64,000 nucleotides of DNA from Odontesthes bonariensis. Lineage: Eukaryota > Chordata > Actinopteri > Atheriniformes > Atherinopsidae. The stretch's first letter is position 1. Each line of letters starts with the position of its first letter. The translations under genes were made by a program, and so were the position numbers. A model generated the notes under the pieces. It was not told the DNA's origin. It was given only the letters and a program-made list of their open reading frames with translations, and searched no databases. Shown one piece after another: positions 1 to 25,756 of the stretch. Location of the stretch: positions 35,085,429 to 35,149,428 of the forward strand of contig NC_134513.1 in NCBI RefSeq assembly GCF_027942865.1, read 5' to 3'.

Positions 1-625
1 CTGGATTTTTTCCTCTTTCTTAAGGACATCACTTTCAGATCCTGTTCATCTGCTGTAGATAGTTCTTTAGGCCTGACACTTCTTCTTTTGTCCTCCACTT
101 GTCCAGTTTCCTCAAATGTTTTAAGGACACACTGCACACCATGCTGAGATATGCCAAGTTTTCAGCTAACAGCTCTTTGGGAATCACCTTGTTGCTGCAG
201 AAATCCTGTTTTCTGTCTGTCAGACTGTGTTATCTTTGCTGTTTTTCACACATGCAGCTAAAGAAATGGGAACAAATGATGTGTCTCTGTGACAGACTGC
301 TGGGAACAAAGTGCCTAAAGATCCAGTTTAAAATGGCTTCTTTGCTAAGTTGTCTGTTCTGTGTGGACACAACACTGGTTCATCCCTTGAGTTAGGAGCC
401 TTTTTCCTGCCTGAATGGTTCATAGGTCAGAGTTAAGTTGCTTAACAAAGAAAAAACACATTCCTCTGAAGATGCTCAGATACAAGGACTGGACTGAAGA
501 TGAGGGAAGAAGCAGGAAACCTCCAAAGAAAAACTCTGAAAGACCTTCAGAAAGCTGGAGAACTGTTGATCAGGACACTTTAAAGATTAAAGATAGTCTG
601 GCTGCTTGGAGGGAAACGTGCAGAA
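1..625 (-). mobile_element. Tc1-like transposon, truncated by the window edge
   Basis: The reverse complement matches the Tc1-like copy at 25757-26351 almost base for base; a 98-codon antisense frame shared by both copies differs at one residue. Position 1 corresponds to about 26351 of that copy, within the KKSSKD region of the transposase. The transposase start side lies to the right. The rest of the element is before the window. Confidence 0.85.
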
Positions 626-933
626 ATGAGAGCTGGATCAACTGTGTACACAATCACATTTTTACAGGTTTGACGGTTTTTGAGTGTAACTTTTGAGTGT
701 AAATTTTCTGATTATCAAGACTGCATAAATGTACTCAAACCCATAAACCAATCGAACACATTGTCATGAAACACCAACTGCATAAAAAGGCTGAGGGGGA
801 GGCCCGAGGGCATCTAAAGGTCTTTCTTAAGCTGAGGAAAACATCACAGGTATGAATGAAAGTATACAATAAGTAATTTTAATGGTAGAAAGCTTTGCTA
901 ACATTTTCCATGGTGCCATGGCTATGCGTTCAC

Positions 934-2552
934 CAGTGTTGCCATAGTTACTTTGAAACAGTAATCCGACTACTGATTACTGACTACTTCTTTAAAAAGT
1001 AACTTAGTTAAGTTACTGACTACTTGCTTTCAAAAGTAACTAAGTTAGATTACTTTTAGTTACTTTCAGCAGAGGCTGATCCCCCGCCCCTATAACATGA
1101 AAATGACTACCAGTTCTGCCAATACTCACTTTATTGACATGCATTTTAACCAGAACATCAAAAATAACACTGGCATTTGCAAACTTTTTCTTGAAATAGG
1201 CTTACATGTTTTTTAAATAAAAAAAAAAATAAGACAGTCTTTCTTGACTTTACTTAAAATATAAAAACCTCTTACGAAAAAAAGTAATACATAATACCTA
1301 TGTTGAACATCCCTTGAACCTGTAGTTGTCTAACATTAGAGCAGCAAGAAGTGGTTTTATGAAACAAAAACAGTATTAAAAAAAAAAATCAAAATACTCT
1401 TTCTTCACTTCATTTAACTGAAATACTTATTACAAATTAAATGCTTTTTTGACTTCATTAAATCTAACTTAAATACTTCTTATAAAAAATAAAGTAGCGT
1501 TTCTTGACTCAATTTAACATAAACACTTCTTTAAAAAAAAACTACATACAATAGACATTCTTGCATCTATCCATATGAATTACGATAACACTTAAGTTAT
1601 ATTGAACATATTAATGAACCTGTAGTTGTCCCGCATCAGAGCAGCAAGGAGTGGTTTTACAAAATATCAGTCATTCACTCGCAGCGATGCAGACAAACGG
1701 ACGGTCATAACACGTAACCTGCTGATAATTATGGGCCCAAGCCAGTATGACAGTCAAGTTTTTGACCGAAAAATGTCACGTTTATCTTGCTGTATCCACT
1801 CGTTGACCAATAAAAGTTTAAACAAACCTGATTGATCGTCAGACCCGTCGCTTTGCAGAAATGTTTGTATGCTAGTCGCCTACAACTGCAGCTGTTACTG
1901 GATTACCCAAAGCTACACCTGACTAAGTATACATAGATAAACATCCGTACACTCATTCAGATATCGTAGAAGATGTAATACAGTACGACGTTAACAAGTC
2001 ATCTTTGAGTCATCAATTGCGACCAGGTAAGATAAACAGCTAGCTAGCCCTCTCCATAGCACTGCCTGAAACGTATATGTTATAAAGTTAGCACGAATAG
2101 CTAAACCTATCAACTATCGTCTGTGACGGGCACTGATGAAAACTGTGGCTTAGACTGGTGTATTTATTTAAAATGATTAGGGAAAGTGAGTAAAATGTAA
2201 CAAATGATATCGCTGGTGTTTAACATTTTAGTGGGACAGATCATGTAAAATAAGAGTGACTTCAGGCGAACCCCGCTCCCGTCGCGGACACTGATATAAC
2301 TCATAAGAAAACAAAATTATCCCAAATTATTTCAATACAAATGTATGGTTGTAATAATCGTGAATATATGTTGACAAAAGTCAAATATATGTTCCCCTGA
2401 AATGCAGAAATAGTAACGCACGATGTTTTAGATAAGTAACTTCAATCTGACTACTAGTTTTGAAATAGTAGTTGCGTTAGACTACTCGTTACTGAAAAAA
2501 GTAGTCCGACTACAGTAACGCGTTACTAATTAACGCGTTACCGGCATCACTG
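934..2552. mobile_element. Non-autonomous hAT transposon with an 8-bp target-site duplication
   Basis: The element starts CAGTGTTGCC and ends GGCATCACTG. It is flanked on both sides by GCGTTCAC (926-933 and 2553-2560). An 8-bp duplication with CAGTG-type ends is the hAT signature. The subterminal regions are full of GTAACT/AGTTAC words on both sides (AGTAATCCGACTACTGATTA on the left, AGTAGTCCGACTACAGTAAC on the right). No transposase frame is visible. An internal segment around 1316-1365 is repeated around 1617-1665. Confidence 0.88.
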
Positions 2553-2663
2553 GCGTTCACAAAGTTTTTTTCCATTCGCTGCTTAGGTTTCACTTTCAGT
2601 GCTCAGTCCCAGCTCTGGTTAGACAGAGCTTTGTTATGATTTGCCAGCATGGGACCAGCATGC

Positions 2664-3646
2664 TAGCCTGGGAATTCCCATGCTGCTTTGCGCTCGATTT
2701 CATTCTCACTGCAAAGTCAGCCTGGAAACCACCGCCCTTATTTTTGCCAGAGTTTGGGAACCAATCACAGAACGGGGGGGGGGCGGCGGCAGCAAGACGA
2801 TGACGACGTCTATGCGCTACACCGAAGCTTGTAGAGTGTTAATTCAACATGACAGCGGACACAACGTTACCGTTCAATGCAGCCTTAGAAAGTGTTTCGG
2901 AGTAGATTCACCCTGGGGTCATTTGAACCGTGACATCCAGCAAAGTAGCCCACCCGAAGTTTTTCCGATCTTGGCTGAACATCAGCTGAGTTACTGAGTT
3001 ATCCCGAATAGCTTAGTACAAGCGCTAACGGACCCTGGCAGTATCTCCAAAATTACCACACTAAAATCACATGTCATGAAACCAAACTTCTACAGTAGTA
3101 CAAATATGGTCTGTACTCACAAAACGATGCATTTGGAAGTTTGTACATAGTCCAGGAGTTTATTATCATCAACACAAGCCTGATAGCTTTTCTGCTGCTA
3201 AAGCTACGTCGACGTCACTTCTGGGAGCTGGGAGCTTCAAAGTAAGATGAGGGTTGAGCTACTACTGTAGACAACAAAGCAAGGCTGCTCAATTTCTCCA
3301 TTATTAAAATAAATTCACAACTCTACAACATAAAAATTCATGTAGAATATAGCATATAGGCCTACTTTGTTGTCAATTTAAGTAGCTTAGAGCGCAAGTT
3401 TACTTTTATTTTCCATTTTTTTCTTCTTCCTCGTCGAATTTCTGTCGTCATCTGGTATAAGTGATACAATTGGCTATGAATCGCGCGCAAAGCAGCATGG
3501 GAAATACCTGACGTCATTTGATAGACATTCGTAGTGCCCAATAAACGGCTCTAGGCATTCGTAAACCACGCCTCAAATACGAGAAAATGCACACCTAGTT
3601 CCCAGACCACCATCTCATCGAGATTGTGGACGCGTCAGCCAGGCTA
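2664..3646. mobile_element. MITE with TAGCCTGG ends and an 8-9-bp target-site duplication
   Basis: The ends are TAGCCTGG on the left and CCAGGCTA on the right. The flanks are CCAGCATGC at 2655-2663 and 3647-3655. Inside the ends, CCCATGCTGCTTTGCG (from 2677) is inverted as CGCAAAGCAGCATGGG (near 3486-3502), giving a long imperfect inverted repeat. The duplication length suits hAT, P or Mutator-type elements; I cannot decide. It carries no coding frame. Confidence 0.7.
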
Positions 3647-3684
3647 CCAGCATGCGATATTCAAGTGAGAATTAAGGAGTTTGG

Positions 3685-3865
3685 TTTTGGTTCTGGTTTT
3701 GGTTCTGTTCTGTGGATTTGTTTGAAATTTTTTGGTTCATTTGTCCAATAAAAAAGTTTAACTGAGGACATTATTAATGTTAGCTTGAGTTTGGTTCTAT
3801 TCTGTGGATTTGTTTGAAGTTTATTGTTAATTTGTGCAATAAAAAAGTTTAATTGAAATAAACAA
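3685..3865. repeat. Two-copy tandem repeat of about 105 bp
   Basis: TTCTGTGGATTTGTTTGAA followed by CAATAAAAAAGTTTAA occurs at about 3709-3762 and again at about 3801-3855, with diverged spacers. It may be the interior of the hAT-like element that ends at 4116. Confidence 0.6.
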
Positions 3866-4019
3866 ATGTAAAAGGTTTTGTCACAGAATAAATGCAAGGA
3901 ATTAGGCAATTATAAGGTCTCTCATAAAAACACTGAAAGCAAAAGGGTTTTCAACACAGAAACCATGATTTTTTTTTTTTGCAAAGTTAAGGTAAAATAT
4001 AGGCTACAAAAGATCCTAA

Positions 4020-4116
4020 ATAAAGAGCCGTTCGGGAGTCGAAAGAGCCGGCTCTTCTTTGGGAGCCGAGTCAAAAGAGCCGGCTCTCGGAACAAAGAGC
4101 CGAACTTCCCATCACT
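4020..4116 (-). mobile_element. End of another hAT-like element
   Basis: The reverse complement starts TAGTGATGGGAAGTTCGGCT and continues with repeated GAGCCGGCTC words, the familiar terminus of a teleost hAT family. I found no matching left end, so this is a fragment or one whose other end has decayed. Confidence 0.6.
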
Positions 4117-5490
4117 ACTTCCTGATACACTACGCCCATTACTGGAGGTTACCACTAGGGGGCTTACCAGAGAATTCAGAACTTACGAATTTACAGTAAA
4201 TAATCAACAGGGAGACAACAATGGAGGTTGGGATTTGGTTAATGTTAAGATCACAGCAGACAGCTGTGGGTATTGTAGATGGCATTTAAGGCCCAAAAAT
4301 AGGGGAAGCTGGATATCTGACCATATTTGCTATAACACTGCCCTCACTGATTCCCTTTGTGAAATATCTTGTGTACATGTCGTGTTAATTCATTAATAAT
4401 TAACGACGTCCACAACTGATGTTCTAAACAAACACAGTATACTTGAGGTAGCCACCACAGATATGTGAACAAGTCATTAAAAGCATGCACCTTTTTGGAC
4501 TTTAGGTCGCCCGGCACGTTAAAAACAGATGCAGTGGGATTCTGACCAATCATCAGTCATGATGAACGGGTTGACCAAACAGCACTCTGAAGTCAAAATG
4601 GTTATGGGCAAATTAATCAATTAAAAAACCCACAGAAAATTAACCGGCAACCTTATTAATATTTGATCAATTGAATAATTATGCCAACAATGCAGGGATG
4701 ACAGCTTCTCATGTTTTTACACAAGTAAAGTCATCTTCAGAGCTGGGCAATAAAATTATTGAAAACTTAAAACGCGATTAAATTCACATTAAATTCTGTG
4801 ATCATCATGTGACATTTTCAGTTGATCTACCTACACATCCAGCTGCCTATCCTTCAGAACTCTCCAGTCCACTAGTGGGCAGTAATGCACCTCCAAGCTG
4901 GCTGCTAACCGCCCAGAAAACCCAATCTGATCTTCCCAGACTGTCCAAGTAGCTGACCAAAAAGGTCCCACTTCCGCAGTGAAATGCAAGTGGTTTGGAT
5001 TCAATAAAAATGATGAAGATCAGATTAATAGAATCGTGCACGCTTTTTCGTCGGTTGGTGCACGCCGAAATGGGAAACACAACTAATTTGTTTAATCACT
5101 TGGAAAGAGTTCAGAGTCCATTCTGGAGACTGTCCTCCAAAAATAAACTCATACGTGTTTATTCCCGCAGGCAACAGTGACCAATCATTCTGTTCAAAGA
5201 ATATGCAACCTCTAAAAGTTATCAGAGCAACTGCATGCAAAGTATCAAAATGGCGTCCGTTAAGGTTACCTCCCCCATGATTTTTCTTTCCAACCCTAAC
5301 CACATGGTGTTTTGGTCTAATCCCAACCAGGAAGAGTAAATATGGTAAAAACACATTTTTCCATGTCTTTGGATGCACTGAGTGAACATGATAACTCAAC
5401 CACCATCTTTTCTGAAACCTAAATAAGTACTTTTAATGCCTCAATGTAGCTAACAGCATCTCATGTTGTCATGAACGTCCTGTGACTTCC
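4117..5490. other. No gene recognised; likely old repeat sequence
   Basis: I see no MYRF C-terminal exon here. Short minus-strand frames at 4344-4553 and 5025-5399 show no domain. The text around 4740-4800 (GAGCTGGGCAATAAAATTAT) and 5030-5400 resembles fragments of dispersed teleost repeats. By position this should be a late myrfl intron or sequence beyond the gene. Confidence 0.4.
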
Positions 5491-5496
5491 CCCCAC

Positions 5497-5549
5497 CTCT
5501 CCTCCAGCTGCCTCATGAGGTTTGCTGTTCCTGTCTAATATTGCCACGG
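5497..5549 (-). CDS. myrfl: Candidate further myrfl exon
   Basis: A 53-bp stretch with a CAG acceptor and a GTGGGG donor reads in the phase required by the exon at 5737-5783 and encodes AVAILDRNSKPHEAAGGE. I do not recognise the peptide and the donor is weak, so this is a guess from phase alone. No later exon with the conserved MYRF C-terminal lumenal domain was seen in 1-5490. Confidence 0.25.
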
Positions 5550-5736
5550 CTGGTGTTTCAGGACACCAAAAAAACACCTTGTTTGCATCTCAGTGATATC
5601 AGTGGCTACACACGACAACATTATTTGAGGCCCTTGGAATGAGAACTGGTCAGACAAAAATCTTTCCTAATCAACCCCTGCTTTTGGATCGCCGTATGAA
5701 TTGAAATGTCGTCAGTATTGTGAGGCTGTATTTTAC

Positions 5737-20455
<14,719 letters not shown>

Positions 20456-22270
20456 GCTGCCCAGCAGGAAGCACTGCGGCAGAGGGGCGTGGAGGCGCCC
20501 CAGCTGGAGATATCAACGATGATAAACCTGAGAACACATAGAGAGTGCTGAATCATTTCAAAGGATGTTTGAAGACTGATTAAAAAAAAGCCAAAACAAC
20601 AGAACAAGAGGTAAACGCATGTATAGGCAAGACTATTTTTTTTACATTAAAAGTTCCGTGCGTTGGGATTATCCGAGTTGGCAGTCAGATTTACGATGCA
20701 GTATGGATACATGGGTGATGTACCTTTAACCAAGGGAGGGTGGCAGTCACTGACTGTCGTTACCCTCTGTGCACTGAATCTGGCAACGTTATCAGCAGAT
20801 AGGTTCATAGCTGGAGAGGTGGAGGACGACTCAGTAATGCTTTGAAAGAGGAAATCAGTTTGATAATCTGTAGTGGTTCCCATCTAAAAGATGGTAAAGA
20901 GCAGGTTTGGCATAACTGACAATGGATGTGAAAAAAGATAGGAAAGGTTATCTGTTAAATTAGCTGGGTTGCCAGATTTGTGCCATTTTCTCTGAGCAGT
21001 TCCGAGATTTGAACGCATCTTTCCAAAGGTATCAGTCAGCTGTGGTTGTGACGGGTTTAATTGAGGTTCGGTAGAGGACACAGGCTATCAGACATGCTTA
21101 ATATCTGATCAACATGTTTTATTTTTAGTCTATTATAAACTTCAATCAATCCCTTTCATTCTTTAAAGGTTTTCATCTTGAATTGATTCAATGTTGTAAA
21201 CAAATCTCAAACATTTTGAAGTTTTTATTTCGTATGATTTTTCTACATGACAGTACAGCAAAAGCTGTAAAGAAGGGAAAAGTTTGACACTCTTCCTGAT
21301 AAAATGAAGAAATATTTCATAATGAATAATCATATGAAAATAAATTAATCCAACACACTAAGTGGATTTATTTAGAGCTAAATGATACAGATAAAAATGT
21401 TGCTTTTCTTTTTGCTATTTGATGACCATGTTCGGCGAAAGCTATGACATGGTCTATGACATACAAAAAGAGAGAAATAAAACAATATTTCATGTTCTCT
21501 TGAAAAGATTAAATCACAGGGAGACAGCCTGTTTCAATAAATCCTTTAAAAAAAGAGAAGTGATGCAGCATGATGCAGCAGAGAGGATATATGTCAGACT
21601 TTTCCACGAACTTTGAGCACGTCATATGAAATATGAATAAACTTACATCTTACCTGAACTGAAACCAAGAGCTGTGAATCCTGAGCACAACACAAAGTTT
21701 ACCGATGACAACTCAACTAAAAGATGTTACTGCTCAGCAACATCTGATGTCTTCTGGGGAGAAATATGTTGTTTAACGTGAAGAATGAACTGAGTTTGGC
21801 CTGTAGTGGCTGGAGCAGTCTGAACACTGGACACGGTTTTCTGGTGAAGTCTTTGAGGTACACACACCTAACAGTCAGCAGCCACATGAGTAGCACTGCC
21901 ATCTTCTTTATGCTTAAACAGCATCTGAACCATTTGTGCATCGAGTATAATTGTCCTCTAGGTGGAAAAATCTAAATGTTTCCATCATCTTATTCAAATC
22001 CTGAGTTGTTCCTGAGCACACTGAAATATACAAATCATGACTTTCAAATGACGTACTTTATTGCTATCGTAAAGCTTACTGTGGCTGCTCCCTCACAGGT
22101 CCAGTGTGTCACATTAGAGGTTTTGAGGTATGAATGGATTGAATGGAATATTCAACCATTTCAATTAGCCAAGAATCCCATGAAAATAAGAATCCCTGTG
22201 TTTTCATTATCTCAGAATGGGCAAGTAACAGGTAAGCAGTACTGGTTCCTCTGCATTTTTACTGTGGAGT
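20456..22270. other. Region upstream of the myrfl start
   Basis: Should include the myrfl 5' untranslated region and promoter, but no TATA box or initiator can be assigned. Besides the two frames at 20647-21081, a minus frame at 21717-21941 contains MAVLLMWLLTVR, which looks like a signal peptide but has no recognised continuation. Confidence 0.4.
20647..21081 (-). CDS. Unidentified pair of adjacent ORFs upstream of myrfl
   Basis: Two minus-strand frames lie head to tail: 20884-21081 (begins MSSTEPQLNPSQPQLTDTFG) and 20647-20883 (begins MGTTTDYQTDFLFQSITESS). They abut exactly at a stop, as if one longer coding stretch had been broken, and both are rich in Ser, Thr and Asn. I recognise no domain. 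They lie about 190 bp upstream of the myrfl start, so promoter or 5' untranslated sequence is an alternative. Confidence 0.2.
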
Positions 22271-22396
22271 AAAACTAACACTCAGTGGGGTTACATGGCA
22301 CTGAAAGGATCAGATTATGGGATAAATTACAATAAGAGTGAGTTATTGGATTGGATTAGGATCGGTTGAAAGTCAAATTAAACGTGTTGACAGACG

Positions 22397-23914
22397 GTGA
22401 AGCACGTGGTGAATCGGACATTGCGTTCTGCGCATGCTTTACATTTTTTTTTTCCCGGGGTTGTGACCCGGATGTCGAAGGAGACTATATCACTATGGTC
22501 GCCACCGCTGGAAGCGAAAAACGGGATGGAGATTGCAAGAACCAACACGCACTTCTGGTCGGAAGAGCAGACTCGGTTCATGCTGACCCAGCTGAAGGAG
22601 TTGAACATTTTTAAGTTCATGGATGGGAGAAAAACAAAGAATCGCGATATATTTAAAAAGGTGGCACAGAAGTTGGAAGAAGTCGGTTTTCCGAGGACCC
22701 CGAAGCAGGTCCTAATCCGGTGGAAGAATTTAAAGAAGGCGTACACTGTTGCCAAACGGGACAATGAAACAAGCGGTTATGAACGGATTTTGTGCCCTTT
22801 TTACGACCTTTTGGATGAAATCCTTGGGAGCCGACCACGGTCCCCAGCCGGACACCACGGCAGATATTCAGATATTGCCACGGGTAAGTTGCTACAACAT
22901 CACCGTAAAGCTAACCTGGATGCCACATGCTAGTCAGCTCATTGTGTTTGAGGAAGGGGCAAACGTGTTAGCAGTGCTAAATATGTGTCGAAACGTTTGA
23001 TAGACCTTCCCCTCACCTGCGAAGAATTAAACCCACGATGAAAACAAGTTAAAAACATGGAATGTAAAGTGTACCACAATGCTAACCTGGATGCCACATG
23101 CTAGTCGGCTCATTGTGTTTGAGGAAGGGGCAAACGTGTTAGCTGCGCTAAGTATGTGTTGAAACGTGCAGTAGACCTTCCCCTCACTTGCAGGAACTAA
23201 ACCCACGATGAAAACAAGTTACAAACCTAGAATGTGAAGTGTACTTTGATGGTAAACGTGCTGTGACCTCTCATAGAGACTGAAATGAAGACTGAGGACC
23301 TGGAGGAGACAATAGAGGCACCTGAATCTTCCACACCGATAAGGTCGCCTCCAGCTAGCGCTCCACCCCCTGCATTCACCTCTAATAAACCTGGTAAGTT
23401 CTGCAATGTTCTAGCTGCATCAACATATGGGCATCACAAAGAATCTGAATGCATCCGCTCATTTTGTGTGGCCTAACAAACAGATACAGCATGATACTAT
23501 CACATGCCTGATCAGCAGGGATGCATAACTGACTTCATACCGTTTATCTCTTAAGGGAAAAGGGCCAAGCAATCAAGATCAACAAAGGGACGCCAGGGGG
23601 GTGTTGATGTCCTTGTTGAGGAAATTAGGGACATGAAGGAAAGATGGGAAAAGCAAATGGAAAGGAGTGAGGCACGGGAGGACCGCTTGATAGCAACGAT
23701 CCTCCAGAGCAACGCTAAAATGGTTGCTACTCTGATGGAGGGTATGCGGAACTTCCAAACACGCTCCTCTGCCCCAAACCATTCCCAGGCAACGCCCTCC
23801 AATCCCCCAGAGCATTCCCAGGGGCCATCCACCTCTCAATACTCTGTTCTAGTGCTCAATGACCAAATGCTGCTCTATCCATCACACATGGAGGAGGAGG
23901 AGGAGAAGGCTTGA
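22397..23914 (+). CDS. Myb/SANT-like DNA-binding protein, PIF/Harbinger ORF type, intact
   Basis: Three exons join in phase: 22397 (or ATG at 22472)-22883, 23277-23393 and 23556-23914, giving 295 residues from the 22472 start or 320 from 22397. Residues around FWSEEQTRFMLTQLKELNIF, KKVAQKLEEVGFPRTPKQVL and RWKNLKKAYTVAKRDNE form a trihelix/Myb-like DNA-binding domain. A proline-rich linker follows, then a charged helical region (EEIRDMKERWEKQMERSEAR) and an acidic end. PIF/Harbinger transposons carry such a second ORF that helps the transposase bind DNA. No transposase lies next to it here. It could be a transposon leftover, a mobilisable copy or a domesticated gene; the open frame favours youth or use. 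Confidence 0.7.
22911..23252. repeat. 171-bp tandem duplication in the first intron of the Myb-like gene
   Basis: The segment that starts with CTAACCTGGATGCCACATGC at 22911 is repeated from 23082. The period is 171 bp and only scattered substitutions separate the copies. It lies between the donor at 22884 and the acceptor before 23277, so it does not alter coding. Confidence 0.85.
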
Positions 23915-25441
23915 AAGAGGCTTACCACTAGATATCACTAAAGCACAACCGCTGCTTTGTTATGAGACCCACATTCTGACAATTTGCAAGCACAGCTATG
24001 CATTGTTTAACGTGCAAAGTGTTACCTTCAGGTACTGGTAAATTCTGTCTAAAATGCTCAGTTTTAGCTCCAGTCGCTTTAAGTCTCTCCCAGTCTGCTC
24101 TGATTGATCGGCTTATTGTTTGCTTTAGGTGTGCCGAACTGACCACTTAACAGACAGGTATTATGCACGTGATGGGTTTCATGGTGATTATGGATAAGTA
24201 AAGGAAGAAAAGCCTGGGCGACAGAAGAGGTGTTTTAGTTTGTTCAGGAGCTTTGTTTGTTGTTAGAAACAAAAACTCATTTTCTTCAGGACTTTGGGAT
24301 TTGTAACTCTGCAGATCTTTCACATGCGCAGAAGGATATTTAACATTCTGAAGGAAAGGGAAAATCTCAAAACATGATGTGACCTCTAAACAACATGTGC
24401 TGAGAAACTTGTTAACGGCAAAATATAGATTCAAGCTGATTCTGTATGTAAATATCAGGAGCTTTTTTTTTTTTTTTTTTTTTAAATTGTTTTTTAAAAT
24501 ATTTTTTAAACATTTAAAAAAATTTTACCTCTGGGTTTTGATGTTTGCTGAACATTCACATAAAGCAGGTGGACAGGCTGAGTTGTTTTAATTCCACACT
24601 GTAGAAAGTGTGACTTGCATTCTTAAAAAACAGTTTCAGTTTGGAAAGTGTAACTGAAATGAAATAAAGAACAGATAAATGAATTCACCAGACCGTTGCC
24701 ATCCTGATTACATTAAATCATAATCTCTGTTGACCGTCTGTTAACTTCTTTTCCATAACACACTGATTAAAGAGCCTTTAACACTGGTTTCTTAATGGGA
24801 TTAAACCCTTATTAATGATCCATTTACACTCATCTGAATAAAACAATTTAATAAGAGTTGGTGTTAATTGGGCAGTGACCTGAGACACAACATGTTCATC
24901 AACATTAAAGAAGCAACCATCTATATTTCTGTTATTTGAGCCTCCATCTGAGCTGAACACCTCCTGGATACTCTGCTGGCGTCCATAAATGTGCCACTTG
25001 GTTTCTGTGCAGCAAATGCTGCCTCTGAATGCAACCCGTCAGTTTTATACTGAGGCATTGTTTTTCTGTGTAAACTTTTAGTGACATTTAAACAAACAAT
25101 TCCCCGTGCAATCTTATCCTACATCAGCGTAAAGAGGACTTAAAGCCTGTTAGTGTTTTATTTCACAAAGTGCCATTCGGCGCCCTTGCATTAGAAACCT
25201 AAACAAACATGTTTCGTGCCTTTGCAGTTACTTCACAGTGCCTGTGAACTGCAGCAGAGCTGAAGACACCATCCTGTTAACTCAGAAACAGCAGCTCAGA
25301 TCTAATCGACATGTTGGCTCAAACACACCTGTGTCGTTTCCAAAATGGCCGCCAGTCAGTTGGGCAGCGGTGATCTCAGACTTTATCCAACCACCCTGTC
25401 CTCAGGTACAATCCATGTGTGAAGGCTGACTCGGCTTCAGA
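23915..25441. other. Intergenic sequence without a recognised gene
   Basis: Contains a poly-T run near 24463-24483 and short frames at 24147-24434 and 24778-24960 that show no domain. No terminal repeat pairing with the Myb-like gene was found downstream of 23914. Confidence 0.5.
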
Positions 25442-25666
25442 TTAAGATAGAAAAAATTCTCCCAAATGTGTCCAATATTCTTCTTCTTCTACTGGAATAA
25501 GAACTTCCTTTGGTGGAACAATTCTTCTTGGAGTTTGTGGCGTATGAGTGTCTGTGGATCGTCTCTGTCCGTCAGATGGACTTTGAGCTTTGAACAAGAA
25601 AAGGTAGAAGGCATTCACCCACATGATGCAGCCATAAACCAACCAGTCTTCTTCCTGGAAACACAC
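25442..25666 (-). CDS. Unidentified ORF, possible last exon of a membrane protein
   Basis: The frame reads EEDWLVYGCIMWVNAFYLFL, then a hydrophilic, proline-rich tail with EVLIPVEEEEYWTHLGEF and a stop at 25442. A TTTCCAG acceptor precedes GAAGAAGACTGG, so it could be a terminal exon beginning near 25658. One hydrophobic segment is visible. I cannot name a family. A Tc1 element starts about 100 bp to the right, so upstream exons, if any, are not evident. It may also be transposon-derived. Confidence 0.25.
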   Translation of the reverse strand: MCFQEEDWLVYGCIMWVNAFYLFLFKAQSPSDGQRRSTDTHTPQTPRRIVPPKEVLIPVEEEEYWTHLGEFFLS

Positions 25667-25720
25667 ACACCCAAAGGAACATTTGTGACACTACAGTTGT
25701 GGACAAAACATACAATGAGA

Positions 25721-25724
25721 TAGA

Positions 25725-25755
<31 letters not shown>

Positions 25756-25756
25756 T
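25721..25756. repeat. TG/TA microsatellite
   Basis: A TG run is followed by a TA run, immediately left of the Tc1 copy at 25757. Confidence 0.85.

Noticed and set aside
99..395. 98-residue frame also present at 25957-26253
   Set aside because: It is the antisense of Tc1-like transposase sequence; the shared frame only reflects the two transposon copies.
5025..5399. 124-residue minus frame ending QPTKKRARFY
   Set aside because: No MYRF-like sequence and no fitting splice phase; the text looks like a dispersed repeat.
21717..21941. Minus frame with MAVLLMWLLTVR, resembling a signal peptide
   Set aside because: No recognised mature peptide and no partner exons in phase; too weak to call a gene.
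23551..23839. Minus-strand Trp/Gly-rich frames
   Set aside because: Antisense of the third exon of the Myb-like gene.
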